Positions 49,672-57,098 of a DNA stretch of 64,000 nt are shown in pieces (the stretch's first letter is position 1; each line of letters starts with the position of its first letter). Source of the DNA: JAPSGB01 sp963775185. Its GTDB lineage: Bacteria > Myxococcota_A > Polyangia > Polyangiales > Polyangiaceae. The stretch is taken from positions 521,732 through 585,731 of the forward strand of contig CAVZIE010000037.1 of the NCBI GenBank assembly GCA_963775185.1, in the 5' to 3' direction. Under the pieces are notes generated by a model that worked only from the letters and a program-made list of their open reading frames with translations, had not been told where the DNA came from and made no database searches. The position numbers and the translations under genes are program-made.

Positions 49672-49692
49672 TTGCGACAGGATATGTCGCAG
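49672..49692. promoter_or_regulatory. 21-bp palindrome upstream of the 49713 gene
   Basis: TTGCGAC-AGGATAT-GTCGCAG, one mismatch between the arms. It lies 20 bp before the ATG at 49713 on the plus strand, back-to-back with the ECF-like promoter at 49635. Confidence 0.55.
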
Positions 49693-49712
49693 CCGCGGCG
49701 CAAGATCTCGTC

Positions 49713-50099
49713 ATGGGCGACTTCATCCTGGCCATCGTTCCCACGGCGCCGCAGACGTACGCTGTCCATCTCGTCAACACCGGGACCACGACCGTCGCGC
49801 GCGTAACGGCACACACCGGCGGCTTCGCAAGCAGTGACGACGGGCTCACCGAAGCGACCGGCACGCCGCGCGACCTCGGCCCGCTCGCGCCAGGCAGCGC
49901 CATCGCGCTCGGGCGAGAGGACGAGGGCTCGTTCGACTTCACCATCTGGTGGCACCTCGAGCTCGAGCTCGCCAGCGGCGAACGCCGCAAGTTGGCGTTC
50001 AGCGTGCCGAAGTACTTCCCGATGCGCACCGGCGGCGCCGCGTGCGGCGACGTGCCGGTGCTCGACAAGGTGGGCTGGATGTTCGCGCCGGACGGGTGA
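49713..50099 (+). CDS. hypothetical protein
   Basis: 128 residues (MGDFILAIVPTAPQTYAVHL). The pattern TYAVHLVNTGTTTVARVTAH, then FDFTIWWHLELELASGERRK and LAFSVPKYFP suggests an all-beta, immunoglobulin-like sandwich. No signal peptide. It is the only plus-strand gene between 37.8 and 56.4 kb and has a 21-bp palindrome just upstream. No family recognised. Confidence 0.6.
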   Translation: MGDFILAIVPTAPQTYAVHLVNTGTTTVARVTAHTGGFASSDDGLTEATGTPRDLGPLAPGSAIALGREDEGSFDFTIWWHLELELASGERRKLAFSVPKYFPMRTGGAACGDVPVLDKVGWMFAPDG

Positions 50100-50152
50100 G
50101 GCGCATTGCGCGCGAGCTGCCGCTAGGCCCGGGGCCCTCCGGCGCGGACTCG

Positions 50153-50416
50153 CTACCTGAAGACCGCGTCGAGGTCCGGGAGCGTCGCCGCTCGCACGAG
50201 CCACGTATCGAGCAACGCCGGAGCGCGACACGCGCGCACGCGCTCTGCTACGTCCGCCGGCACGCTGAAACCGCGCGCTTCGAGCACGCGCAGCACGCCT
50301 TCCGCCTTGCCCTTCGCCTCGCCCTCGGCCTTGCCCTCGGCCTTGCCCTTCGCCTCGCCCTCCGCGACGTAGCGCCGCGCGAAGTCGCTCATGTATTCGT
50401 GTTTCTGCGCCATCAT
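50153..50416 (-). pseudogene. duplicated 3' fragment of the EVQ-type PD-(D/E)XK gene
   Basis: From MMAQKHEYMSDFARRYVAEG to DLDAVFR, this copies the last 85 or so codons of the gene at 50421-51308, placed in tandem directly behind it. It includes its own run of EGKAEGEAKGKAEG repeats with a different repeat number. No promoter or 5' part is present. It may still be translated as a small protein. Confidence 0.75.
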
Positions 50417-50420
50417 CGCT

Positions 50421-51308
50421 CTACCGGAAGACCTCGTCGAGGTCCGACAACGTCGCTGCGCGCACGAGCCACGTATCGAGCAACGCCGGATCGCGACATG
50501 CGCGCACGCGCTCTGCAACGTCCGCCGGCACGCTGAAACCGCGCGCTTCGAGCACGCGCAGCACGCCTTCCGCCTTGCCCTTCGCCTCGCCCTCGGCCTT
50601 GCCCTTCGCCTCGCCCTCGGCGACGTAGCGCCGCGCGAAGTCGCTCATGTATTCGTGTTTCTGCGCCATCATCGCCTCGATCTTCTTCCGCACCCCGGGC
50701 CGGAGAACCGCGAGCACCGCGTCGACGTAGAGTTTACGCCTCTCCGGATCCAGCGCCAGCACCGCTTCGAGCGCCAGCGTCGCCACCTCTTCGGCGCGTG
50801 TGCCGCGCCCGTGCACGATCGCGGACACCACCGCTAGCTCCGGCACCGCGAGGCCCAGCTCGCGCTCGATCACGGGCATGTTCGACGGACCCAGCACGAT
50901 GGGCGACAGCACGAAACCCGGGTGCCCGATTGCGATGGGTTGCGACGCCCAGCGCTCCACCGCACGACTCGGCGTGACAACGACGAGATACGCCGGCAGA
51001 CCGGTGTTCGCCCACTGCCAGACCGTGTAGCGCGGCCACGCGGTCCGCTTGGCCCGGATGTCGTCTTGATTCTTCGGCGGCAGCTGCACCTCGAGAATCA
51101 CGGTGGCGCCCGCGGTGTCCGCTTGCACCTTCAGCACGAGGTCCGCGGAGTACTCGGGCACCTTCGGCTCGCCGAAGCTGGCGCCGGAGAGATCGATTTG
51201 CGCGTCCTTTGGCAGCGTGATCCCGCGAGCGAGCTCCAGCAGCTGCGGCGCGATCGCCGGACGATCGCGAAACAGGTGCACCAGCGTCTCGTGCAGCTGC
51301 GACAGCAT
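50421..51308 (-). CDS. EVQ-type PD-(D/E)XK family protein, paralogue 1
   Basis: 295 residues. Start MLSQLHETLVHLFRDRPAIA. The core YSADLVLKVQADTAGATVIL, then EVQLPPKNQDDIRAKRTAWP gives D...E-x-Q, a variant of the PD-(D/E)XK active site. AYLVVVTPSRAVERWA follows. The tail is a run of EGEAKGKA octapeptides (24-bp DNA repeat) and a conserved end (RVRACRDPALLDTWLVRAAT, LSDLDEVF). Families of this type are multicopy in Myxococcota and related to Rpn/transposase-like nucleases. Nuclease activity is unproven. Confidence 0.75.
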   Translation of the reverse strand: MLSQLHETLVHLFRDRPAIAPQLLELARGITLPKDAQIDLSGASFGEPKVPEYSADLVLKVQADTAGATVILEVQLPPKNQDDIRAKRTAWPRYTVWQWANTGLPAYLVVVTPSRAVERWASQPIAIGHPGFVLSPIVLGPSNMPVIERELGLAVPELAVVSAIVHGRGTRAEEVATLALEAVLALDPERRKLYVDAVLAVLRPGVRKKIEAMMAQKHEYMSDFARRYVAEGEAKGKAEGEAKGKAEGVLRVLEARGFSVPADVAERVRACRDPALLDTWLVRAATLSDLDEVFR

Positions 51309-51380
51309 GCCCGCCCTTTCGCAAGCGCCGTGCCGTCGGCGGGACCAAACGATCCTGCGATGTTGCGCGCCGCGCGCGGT

Positions 51381-51412
51381 GGCGATCGCCGGTTTCGCCG
51401 GCGGCGATCGCC
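51381..51412. promoter_or_regulatory. conserved hairpin upstream of paralogue 1
   Basis: GGCGATCGCCGG-TTTCG-CCGGCGGCGATCGCC, a strong stem 72 bp upstream of the start at 51308. Similar hairpins precede paralogues 2 and 3. Confidence 0.55.
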
Positions 51413-51443
51413 ACTCGGGCGCACGGTGGCACCGCGGCGCGGG

Positions 51444-52046
51444 TCAAGAAGCTGCGCCGCGCGGTCGAGAGCGGGCGCGTCGCGCCGACCCCTCCTTGAA
51501 GAACACGCACGCCAGGCGCAGAACGGTCTCGGCCGGCAAGCGGCGCTCGAGCTCCCGCCAGGCGTAGTCCTCGGCGGCGGACTCGGCGCGCTCCACGCTC
51601 TCTTCACCCAGCGCGCCCTTGCGGATGCTCCGGAGCATGGCCCGGGCGTGGCCCACCTCGTGCAGTCCGGCGTGCGCGAGATACGCCAGGAACGTGTCCC
51701 GCCGCGCGGCCGCCGGGAACAGCCGCCCGAGCCGCTTGGTCAGGAGCGAGTACAAATCCTCGAACTCCCCCGTCGGCCAATCGTGGAGGAAGATCGCGAC
51801 AATCTGCTTGCGACCTTCGTACCCGGCCGCCGCCTCTCCGATGTCGTCCAGGCGCTTGCGGCGCTTGCCGGTCAGCATGATGGCCACATTCGCCGGGGGC
51901 TTCGCGAGGCCGACGCGCTCGAGCGCTTCCAGCCAGGTGGCGGTGGCGCGCGTGCGCCGGAGGACGTGGACGGTGCCGCACCAGCTCAGCACCTGCGTGC
52001 TCGTGACGCCCTGGATGCGCGTGTGTTCGGGTCGGGAGTTCGTCAT
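51444..52046 (-). CDS. HExxH putative metalloprotease-like protein
   Basis: 200 residues. AYLAHAGLHEVGHARAMLRS contains an HExxH zinc-site motif, with ESAAEDYAWRELERRLPAET downstream supplying possible third-ligand acidic residues. The N-terminal region has TVHVLRRTRATATWLEALER and MLTGKRRKRLDDIGE. No signal peptide. It has an ECF-like promoter. Decayed relatives lie at 58430-58920 and 60338-60406. Proteolytic activity is an inference from the motif. Confidence 0.6.
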   Translation of the reverse strand: MTNSRPEHTRIQGVTSTQVLSWCGTVHVLRRTRATATWLEALERVGLAKPPANVAIMLTGKRRKRLDDIGEAAAGYEGRKQIVAIFLHDWPTGEFEDLYSLLTKRLGRLFPAAARRDTFLAYLAHAGLHEVGHARAMLRSIRKGALGEESVERAESAAEDYAWRELERRLPAETVLRLACVFFKEGSARRARSRPRGAAS

Positions 52047-52061
52047 GGATCGTTGGCAGTT

Positions 52062-52087
52062 CTACGCGAACGCTCGCTGCGGATTGC
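52062..52087 (-). promoter_or_regulatory. ECF-like promoter for the HExxH gene
   Basis: Minus strand GCAAT (52087-52083), 16-nt spacer, CGTAG (52066-52062), 15 nt to the ATG at 52046. Confidence 0.6.
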
Positions 52088-52136
52088 GCCCGCGCCATGT
52101 CCTGTCGCACCGGGTCCCTTGCCGGTTGGAGGGGGA

Positions 52137-52157
52137 TGCCGGTCCGGCGCGGAACAG
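52137..52157 (+). repeat. REP-like copy, left flank of the tandem array
   Basis: TGCCGGTCCGGCGCGGAACA plus G. Together with the inverted copy at 52488 it brackets the 52-bp tandem repeats. Confidence 0.75.
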
Positions 52158-52208
52158 CGCGCTGCCGCGGTCCACGTCGAGCCACGACGCGGACCGCGGC
52201 GTGCCTCG

Positions 52209-52490
52209 CGTCGCCCGCGCCGACGCGAATCGACACTTGGCTTGGCCATGTCCCATCTCGCGTCGGCCGCGCCGACGCGAATCGACGCTTGGCTCGGTCA
52301 TGTCCCATCTCGCGTCGGCCGTGCCGACGCGAATCGACGCTTGGCTCGGTCATGCCCGATCTCGCGTCGGCCGCGCCGACGCGAAACGATGCTTGGCGCG
52401 GTCATGTCCCATCTCGCGTCGGCCGCGCCGACGCGAATCGACGCTTGGCTCGGTCATGCCCCATCTCGCGTCGGCCGTGCCGACGCGGGA
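52209..52490. repeat. 52-bp tandem repeat array with palindromic core
   Basis: Five and a half near-identical 52-bp units; the GCGAATCGAC landmark recurs at 52225, 52277, 52329, (52381 as GCGAAACGAT), 52433. Each unit holds the palindrome GCGTCGGC-CGC-GCCGACGC followed by a 33-bp segment containing CTTGGCTCGGTCATG. 52 is not a multiple of three, so it is not a protein repeat. The rest of 52047-52584 holds no gene. Confidence 0.9.
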
Positions 52491-52508
52491 ATCCGCGCCG
52501 CACCGGCA
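52488..52508 (-). repeat. REP-like copy, right flank of the tandem array
   Basis: GGAATCCGCGCCGCACCGGC plus A, inverted relative to the copy at 52137. Confidence 0.75.
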
Positions 52509-52516
52509 GTCGCCCG

Positions 52517-52537
52517 CCGCGACGGGATATGTCGCAG
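52517..52537. promoter_or_regulatory. 21-bp palindrome, orphan copy
   Basis: CCGCGACGGGATATGTCGCA plus G; left arm has mismatches. No start codon lies within 400 bp in a matching direction, unlike the other five sites. Confidence 0.4.
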
Positions 52538-52584
52538 ACGTGCCGTCCGTCGGCGCTCGTGAGGCGCGGAACCGCGCGTGCCGC

Positions 52585-52863
52585 TCAGCCGGTTCCGCGA
52601 CGCGCGCCACCGGACAGTGGCTGAACGCCCGTGATTGCGGCGTAGAGCACGACGGGATCGAGATCCGCGCCGTTCGGCCACACCGCGGTCCCGAGCTCCG
52701 GATCGACGCGCGCCTGGGCGAAATAGGCCGGATCTTCGAGGGGCGCGAACACCCCTGTGAACGCAAGACCTGAAGCGTCGTAGATGCCTTCGACGCCGTC
52801 GTCGAATGTCAGGCGCAGACGGTGTCCGTCCAATGGTGCAACTGCGGTCACGTCGTGCAGCAT
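52585..52863 (-). CDS. DUF2442-family protein
   Basis: 92 residues from the ATG at 52863. LHDVTAVAPLDGHRLRLTFD, DGVEGIYDASGLAFTGVFAP, FAQARVDPELGTAVWPNGAD and LDPVVLYAAI match the DUF2442 pattern. Such proteins often sit beside DUF4160 genes in toxin-antitoxin-like pairs; no DUF4160 partner is visible here. Function unknown. Confidence 0.8.
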   Translation of the reverse strand: MLHDVTAVAPLDGHRLRLTFDDGVEGIYDASGLAFTGVFAPLEDPAYFAQARVDPELGTAVWPNGADLDPVVLYAAITGVQPLSGGARRGTG

Positions 52864-52924
52864 TGCGGCGGATCCTACCGCGTACGGCGATGCGCCTCGA
52901 CCGCCTCGGGCGCCCAGACGATGC

Positions 52925-53289
52925 TCACCGCTTGTCACGCGGCAAGAGGCGCGAACGGACTTCGTCGTGGGGAACGCCGCGGCCCGCGCGCAACGAGTCG
53001 AGCGCGCGGATCAAGCCTTCTTCTTCGTCCGGCGTGAGCGACGGCAGCTCGTCCACGCGCTCGATCACGTACCGCTGCGTCGCGCCACGCGCACTCGACG
53101 TCGGCTTCCGACTCACCCACGCCGTCGAGCAGTTGCAGCGCGAGTAGCGCGCTTCCTCTGGGGGTAGCGCCTGCGCATCGTGGAACAGGCGCGCGACGAC
53201 CGCGGGCGCGGGCGCGGGCGCGGGCGGAGCGTGGGCAGGAGACGACACAGGAGCTGCGCGGCGGGCGTGCGCGACGGATCGGCGGGCAT
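52925..53289 (-). CDS. hypothetical protein, frame breaks
   Basis: A start MPADPSRTPAAQLLCRLLPT at 53289 passes through a GCGCCC repeat where the frame is lost (near 53215), then ARLFHDAQALPPEEA, another break near 53140, and ends RYVIERVDELPSLTPDEEEG then LIRALDSLRAGRGVPHDEVR. The last part looks like a small helical protein of the kind found in toxin-antitoxin operons, but I cannot name the family. Confidence 0.4.
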
Positions 53290-53294
53290 GGCCG

Positions 53295-53489
53295 TCAAGG
53301 GCGCGCCCCATCGACCAGCAGCGAGCCCGGCACCTCCGCACGCGGCGCGTCCAGCGCGGGGCGCGCGGCCGCGCTCATCATGGTGACGTCCGGGTCCGGC
53401 CTGACGATGGGCTGCGTGACGTACTGGCACAGCCCCTTGCTGCCACAGGGCGAGCCGACGGTGAGCATGATCATGATGATGGCGTCCAT
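53295..53489 (-). CDS. short peptide preceded by ECF-like promoter
   Basis: 64 residues: MDAIIMIMLTVGSPCGSKGL, CQYVTQPIVRPDPDVTMMSA. A weakly hydrophobic start could be a short membrane or signal segment, with two cysteines. Its promoter lies inside the 3' end of the gene at 53498-53917. No family recognised. Confidence 0.45.
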   Translation of the reverse strand: MDAIIMIMLTVGSPCGSKGLCQYVTQPIVRPDPDVTMMSAAARPALDAPRAEVPGSLLVDGARP

Positions 53490-53497
53490 GACCGGCT

Positions 53498-53523
53498 CTA
53501 CGGAGACGCCGCGCCGCGATTGC
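53498..53523 (-). promoter_or_regulatory. ECF-like promoter for the 53489 gene
   Basis: Minus strand GCAAT (53523-53519), 16-nt spacer, CGTAG (53502-53498), 8 nt to the ATG at 53489. Confidence 0.6.
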
Positions 53524-53917
53524 GCGCGGCGCGCACCACGGTCTCGTGCCACGGCGACTCCGGCCAGCCGCTGCGCCGGCGGGCGCGGTGCAGCGCGTCG
53601 AGCCACGCGATGACGGCGTCGGGATCGTGGCCCGGCGGACGCGCGGGGTCGATGGGCGCGCCGCCGTGCGCCATGTCCTCGAGATCGATCACCGCCGCGA
53701 GATCGAGCGGCGCGGGATCGTAGCGAGCCGGCGCGTCCAGACACACCACGCCGCGCACCCCCGCGGCGTAGAGCGCCTGCCAGTCCGCCGCCGTGCGCCG
53801 CAGCGGATACGGCATGCCGAACAGCGGCGCGGGCGGCGCGATGGCGCAGTACAGGTCCTGGGGCGTGGTGAAACCGGGAACGGCGGGCATGGCGGCGATG
53901 GCGGGGATGGCGAGCAT
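53498..53917 (-). CDS. phosphatase-like protein without the catalytic loop
   Basis: 139 residues. MPAVPGFTTPQDLYCAIAPP, then LRRTAADWQALYAAGVRGVV, CLDAPARYDPAPLDLAAVID and LEDMAHGG resemble the N-terminal half of dual-specificity phosphatase-like folds. The HCx5R catalytic loop is absent; instead the chain ends GWPESPWHETVVRAARNRGA. It may be an inactive or unrelated protein. An ECF-like promoter lies upstream, and a frame-broken copy lies at 55735-56129. Confidence 0.5.
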   Translation of the reverse strand: MLAIPAIAAMPAVPGFTTPQDLYCAIAPPAPLFGMPYPLRRTAADWQALYAAGVRGVVCLDAPARYDPAPLDLAAVIDLEDMAHGGAPIDPARPPGHDPDAVIAWLDALHRARRRSGWPESPWHETVVRAARNRGAASP

Positions 53918-53925
53918 GAGCGGGA

Positions 53926-53951
53926 CTACGCGAAGCCGCGACGCCGATTGC
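53926..53951 (-). promoter_or_regulatory. ECF-like promoter for the 53917 gene
   Basis: Minus strand GCAAT (53951-53947), 16-nt spacer, CGTAG (53930-53926), 8 nt to the ATG at 53917. A REP-like copy follows at 53964-53983, as at 56176 and 57137. Confidence 0.65.
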
Positions 53952-53963
53952 GGGGGGATGGGT

Positions 53964-53983
53964 TGCCGGGGCGGCGCGGAACC
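53964..53983 (+). repeat. REP-like element copy
   Basis: TGCCGGGGCGGCGCGGAACC, 12 bp from the -35-like box of the promoter at 53926. Confidence 0.7.
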
Positions 53984-53987
53984 CCCG

Positions 53988-54377
53988 TCAGCGAACGCAC
54001 GGGTGGCCCGAGCCCGCGTCCTCCGCCGCCGCTTGCGGTCGCCCGAGAGAGTCCAGCCGGTGCGCGGCCCGGTATTTGCGCCACGCCCGATCCAGCGCCG
54101 CCAGCTGGTCCGCGTCCAGCTTGCCGACCTTCTTCAGCGCGAACAACGCCGACCGGATCGTCACCCCGGCGATGTCGTGACGCGACACCTTCTCGCACCG
54201 ATCGCACCAGAACCGCGGCGCCTCGATGCCGCGCGCCGCGCGGATCGCCGCGCGGCGTCCGGTCATGACGCGGCAGAAGTCCGCCAGCTCCTCCCAGGAC
54301 ATGGACGGCGACCAGGTGCTCGCCAGCGCATCGAGCATCTCCGGAAACCAGACGCGCAGCGGATCACCGGACGCCAT
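53988..54377 (-). CDS. hypothetical protein with a CxxC pair
   Basis: 129 residues from the ATG at 54377, overlapping the paralogue 2 stop by 14 bp. FPEMLDALASTWSPSMSWEE, RAARGIEAPRFWCDRCEKVS and GVTIRSALFALKKVGKLDAD suggest a small helical protein with a zinc-knuckle-like CDRC. No family recognised. It is probably translated from the paralogue 2 transcript. Confidence 0.55.
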   Translation of the reverse strand: MASGDPLRVWFPEMLDALASTWSPSMSWEELADFCRVMTGRRAAIRAARGIEAPRFWCDRCEKVSRHDIAGVTIRSALFALKKVGKLDADQLAALDRAWRKYRAAHRLDSLGRPQAAAEDAGSGHPCVR

Positions 54378-55272
54378 CGAGGATCGCATCCAGATCCGCC
54401 AACGTCGCGGCGCGGACAAGCCACGCATCGAGCGTCGCCAGATCGCGACACGCGCGCACCCGCTCCGCGACCTCCGCCGGCACCGCGAAGCCGCGCGCTT
54501 CGAGCACGCGCAGAACGCCCTCCGCCTTGCCCTTCGCCTCGCCCTCGGCCTTGCCCTCCGCCTTGCCCTCCGCCTTGCCCTCCGCGACGTAGCGTCGCGC
54601 GAAGTCGCTCATGTATTCGTGTTTCTGCGCCATCATCGCCTCGATCTTCTGCCGCACCCCCGGCCGGAGCACCGCGAGCACCGCATCGACGTACAGTTTA
54701 CGCCTCTCCGGATCCAGCGCCAGCACCGCTTCGAGCGCCAGCGTCGCCACCTCTTCGGCGCGGGCGCCCCGCCCGTGCACGATCGCCGACACCACGGCCA
54801 GCTCCGGCACCGCGAGCCCGAGCTCGCGCTCGATCACCGGCATGTTCGACGGGCCGAGCACGATCGGGGACAGCACGAAGCCGGGGTGCCCGATAGGGAT
54901 CGGCTCGGACGCCCAGCGCTCCACCGCGCGACTCGGCGTCACCACCACGAGGTACGCCGGCAAGCCGGTGTTCGCCCACTGCCAGACGGTGTAGCGCGGC
55001 CATGCGGCGCGCTTGGCCCGGATGTCGTCTTGATTCTTCGGCGGCAACTGCACCTCGAGAATCACCGACGCGCCCGCGGTGTCCGCCTGCACCTTCAGCA
55101 CGAGATCCGCGGAGTACTCGGGCACCTTCGGCTCGCCGAAGCTGGCGCCGGAGAGATCGATTTGCGCGTCCTTTGGCAGCGTGATCCCGCGAGCGAGCTC
55201 CAGCAGCTGCGGCGCGATCGCCGGACGATCGCGAAACAGGTGCACCAGCGTCTCGTGCAGCTGCGACAGCAT
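54364..55272 (-). CDS. EVQ-type PD-(D/E)XK family protein, paralogue 2
   Basis: 302 residues from the ATG at 55272. Near-identical to paralogue 1 through the core (LARGITLPKDAQIDLSGASF, VILEVQLPPKNQDDIRAKRA). Its repeat tail differs: EGKAEGKAEGKAEGEAKGKA. The end reads RVRACRDLATLDAWLVRAAT, LADLDAILDG. The duplication includes about 110 bp of upstream DNA with the hairpin at 55345. Confidence 0.75.
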   Translation of the reverse strand: MLSQLHETLVHLFRDRPAIAPQLLELARGITLPKDAQIDLSGASFGEPKVPEYSADLVLKVQADTAGASVILEVQLPPKNQDDIRAKRAAWPRYTVWQWANTGLPAYLVVVTPSRAVERWASEPIPIGHPGFVLSPIVLGPSNMPVIERELGLAVPELAVVSAIVHGRGARAEEVATLALEAVLALDPERRKLYVDAVLAVLRPGVRQKIEAMMAQKHEYMSDFARRYVAEGKAEGKAEGKAEGEAKGKAEGVLRVLEARGFAVPAEVAERVRACRDLATLDAWLVRAATLADLDAILDGVR

Positions 55273-55344
55273 GCCCCGCCCTTCGCAAGCGCCATGCCGC
55301 CGGCAGGGCCGAACGATCTTGTGGTGTTGCGGGTCGCGCGCGGT

Positions 55345-55376
55345 GGCGGTCGCCGGTTTCGCCGGCGGCGATCGCC
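55345..55376. promoter_or_regulatory. conserved hairpin upstream of paralogue 2
   Basis: GGCGGTCGCCGG-TTTCG-CCGGCGGCGATCGCC, one change from the paralogue 1 hairpin, 72 bp from the start. Confidence 0.5.
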
Positions 55377-55576
55377 GGTTGTCTCCCCCGAGGGTAACGG
55401 GCCTGACATTCCGTGTCCGACCTCGCGTTGTTCTCCGCCGCGCCCATGGCCAACTCATCCTCATGCTCGATCGACTCGTCGTCGCCTTCGACATGGAGCG
55501 GCCGCCGGACGCGCGGAATGTGCCGCGCCGGTCGTGTCATCTGGAGAGAGCACGGACCCTCCACTCGGCGTAGACT

Positions 55577-55722
55577 TCGCAGGTTCGCATCGACTCCGTC
55601 CAGGTCACCATCTCCATTCCCGCGTCGCTGGCCGACGCGCGCACGCCAGAACGTGCACGCTTGCTGGTTATTCTGGACGCAGTTCGGACCGAACGAATGA
55701 CCTGGCGCGCCGCGGCTGCACT
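55577..55722 (+). pseudogene. antitoxin-like gene remnant (UPF0175-type)
   Basis: One plus frame reads IDSVQVTISIPASLADARTP then ERARLLVILDAVRTERMTWR and AAAAL, the pattern of a UPF0175-like antitoxin N-terminus. It has no start codon and is cut at 55722 by the duplicated block that follows. No other gene is visible between 55377 and 55722. Confidence 0.35.
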
Positions 55723-55748
55723 CTACGCAGACGCCGCGCCGCGATTGC
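55723..55748 (-). promoter_or_regulatory. ECF-like promoter, orphan copy
   Basis: Minus strand GCAAT (55748-55744), 16-nt spacer, CGTAG (55727-55723). It duplicates the promoter at 53498, but the downstream ATG and gene are absent. Confidence 0.45.
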
Positions 55749-56129
55749 GCGCGGCGCGCACCACAGTCTCGTGCCACGGCGATTCCGGCCAGCCGCTGCG
55801 CCGGCGGGCGCGGTGCAACGCGTCGAGCCAGGCGATGACGGCGTCGGGATCGTGGCCCAGGCGCGGGATCGATGGGCGCGCCGCCGTGCGCCATGTCCTC
55901 GAGATCGATCACCGCGGCGAGATCGAGCGGCGCGGGATCGTAGCGAGCCGGCGCGTCCAGACACACCACGCCGCGCACCCCCGCGGCGTAGAGCGCCTGC
56001 CAGTCCGCCGCCGTGCGCCGCAGCGGATACGGCATGCCGAACAGCGGCGCGGGCGGCGCGATGGCGCAGTAGAGGTCACTGGGGCGTGGTGAAACCGGGA
56101 ACGGCGGGCATGTCGGCGATGGCGATCAT
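55735..56129 (-). pseudogene. frame-broken copy of the phosphatase-like gene
   Basis: Starts MIAIADMPAVPGFTTPQ at 56129, then a one-base insertion near 56078 breaks the frame. MPYPLRRTAADWQALYAAGV continues in another frame, and a 4-base loss near 55865 breaks it again. Otherwise it matches 53498-53917 closely. Confidence 0.75.
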
Positions 56130-56137
56130 GGGCAGGA

Positions 56138-56163
56138 CTACGCGAAGCCGCGGCGCGGATTGC
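56138..56163 (-). promoter_or_regulatory. ECF-like promoter for the pseudogene at 56129
   Basis: Minus strand GCAAT (56163-56159), 16-nt spacer, CGTAG (56142-56138), 8 nt to the ATG. Confidence 0.55.
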
Positions 56164-56175
56164 GGAGGATGGGTT

Positions 56176-56195
56176 TGCCGGGGCGGCGCGGAATC
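56176..56195 (+). repeat. REP-like element copy
   Basis: TGCCGGGGCGGCGCGGAATC, in the same promoter-plus-REP composite as 53926-53983. Confidence 0.7.
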
Positions 56196-56353
56196 GGGCG
56201 GGACGAGGCGCACCGGCAGCGCGCGGCGCTGATTCGAGCAGGCACGCGGTGCGGAGCTCGTCGCTCTCGACGTGGGCGATCTCGATGACGCCGATTCACT
56301 TCGCAGCGCAGCGGCGGGAGTGCGGCGTGGGTCGGGGCAGGAGCGTGATAGAA

Positions 56354-56381
56354 TTGACCGCCGGCGGGCGCGAACTAGACT
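56354..56381 (+). promoter_or_regulatory. sigma-70-type promoter of the parDE-like operon
   Basis: TTGACC (56354) and TAGACT (56376) with 16 bp between, 19 bp before the antitoxin ATG. The rest of 56196-56353 shows nothing. Confidence 0.5.
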
Positions 56382-56400
56382 TGGAGCACAGGATACGCGC

Positions 56401-56667
56401 ATGGCAAACCCCGCGAAACACATCGAGCTACCTGACGATCTCCAGGCGTTCGCGGAAGAGCGTGTGCGGGCGGGCGAGTACGCGAACGTGCGTGAAGTCG
56501 CCGCGGCTGCATTCCGTCTGCTGCAGCGTCGGGACGAGCTCCGCAAGCAAGCGACGCAGGAGCTCGGCCAACTCTTCGAGGAGATGCGCGAGGGCACGTT
56601 CCTCGAACCGACCGACGAGGAGTTCGCGCAAGCGGTGCACGAGCGCGCGCTCAAGCACATGGCGTGA
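56401..56667 (+). CDS. ParD-like ribbon-helix-helix antitoxin
   Basis: 88 residues. An RHH start (AKHIELPDDLQAFAEERVRA, GEYANVREVAAAAFRLLQRR) is followed by an acidic helical tail, the ParD/CopG type II antitoxin layout that binds DNA and neutralises the partner. Its stop overlaps the toxin start (TGATG). Confidence 0.85.
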   Translation: MANPAKHIELPDDLQAFAEERVRAGEYANVREVAAAAFRLLQRRDELRKQATQELGQLFEEMREGTFLEPTDEEFAQAVHERALKHMA

Positions 56668-56990
56668 TGCGCTCGATCCGGTTTCACCCCCGCGTCTATG
56701 TGGACATCGACGCGGCGCTCGCACAGACGCGCGAACACTTCGGCATTGCCCAGGTGCCGATCTACGAACGCCTGATCGTCGAGGCCCGTCGGACCCTCCG
56801 ACAGCATCCGACGATTGGGCAGCTTCACGAAGAACTTGGCCCCGGAGTACGCGTATTCTGCATCGCCGGCGACGCGGTCAAGGCGCCGCACGGATACATC
56901 TACAGGGTCGAGGGCGACGGCACCGTGTACGTTGCTCGTCTCGTGCATCTCGCGCGGTATCTTCCGGATCTGGTTCCCGAAGACTTCTGA
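56667..56990 (+). CDS. ParE-like toxin
   Basis: 107 residues starting MRSIRFHPRVYVDIDAALAQ. The RelE/ParE fold pattern is visible (YERLIVEARRTLRQHPTIGQ, IYRVEGDGTVYVARLVHLAR). ParE toxins poison DNA gyrase; RelE relatives cleave mRNA. The conserved pattern fits either, though the ParD-type partner favours ParE. Confidence 0.8.
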   Translation: MRSIRFHPRVYVDIDAALAQTREHFGIAQVPIYERLIVEARRTLRQHPTIGQLHEELGPGVRVFCIAGDAVKAPHGYIYRVEGDGTVYVARLVHLARYLPDLVPEDF

Positions 56991-57098
56991 CGCGCAAGCT
57001 TGCGCGGCGCGTCAGAGAAGGAGAACCTGTCGCAGCGGCGAGCGCGGTGCAGCGCAACTAACGACTGGTCCGGAGAAATCAGGCAGGTCAGGGCGGGA

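Noticed and set aside
52209..52490. CRISPR array
   Set aside because: The repeats are regular (52 bp) and palindromic, but the parts between the palindromes are almost identical, not unique spacers, and there are no cas genes.
54226..56232. 668-residue plus-strand open frame
   Set aside because: It is the antisense of paralogue 2 and its neighbours; the His/Arg-rich sequence matches no domain.
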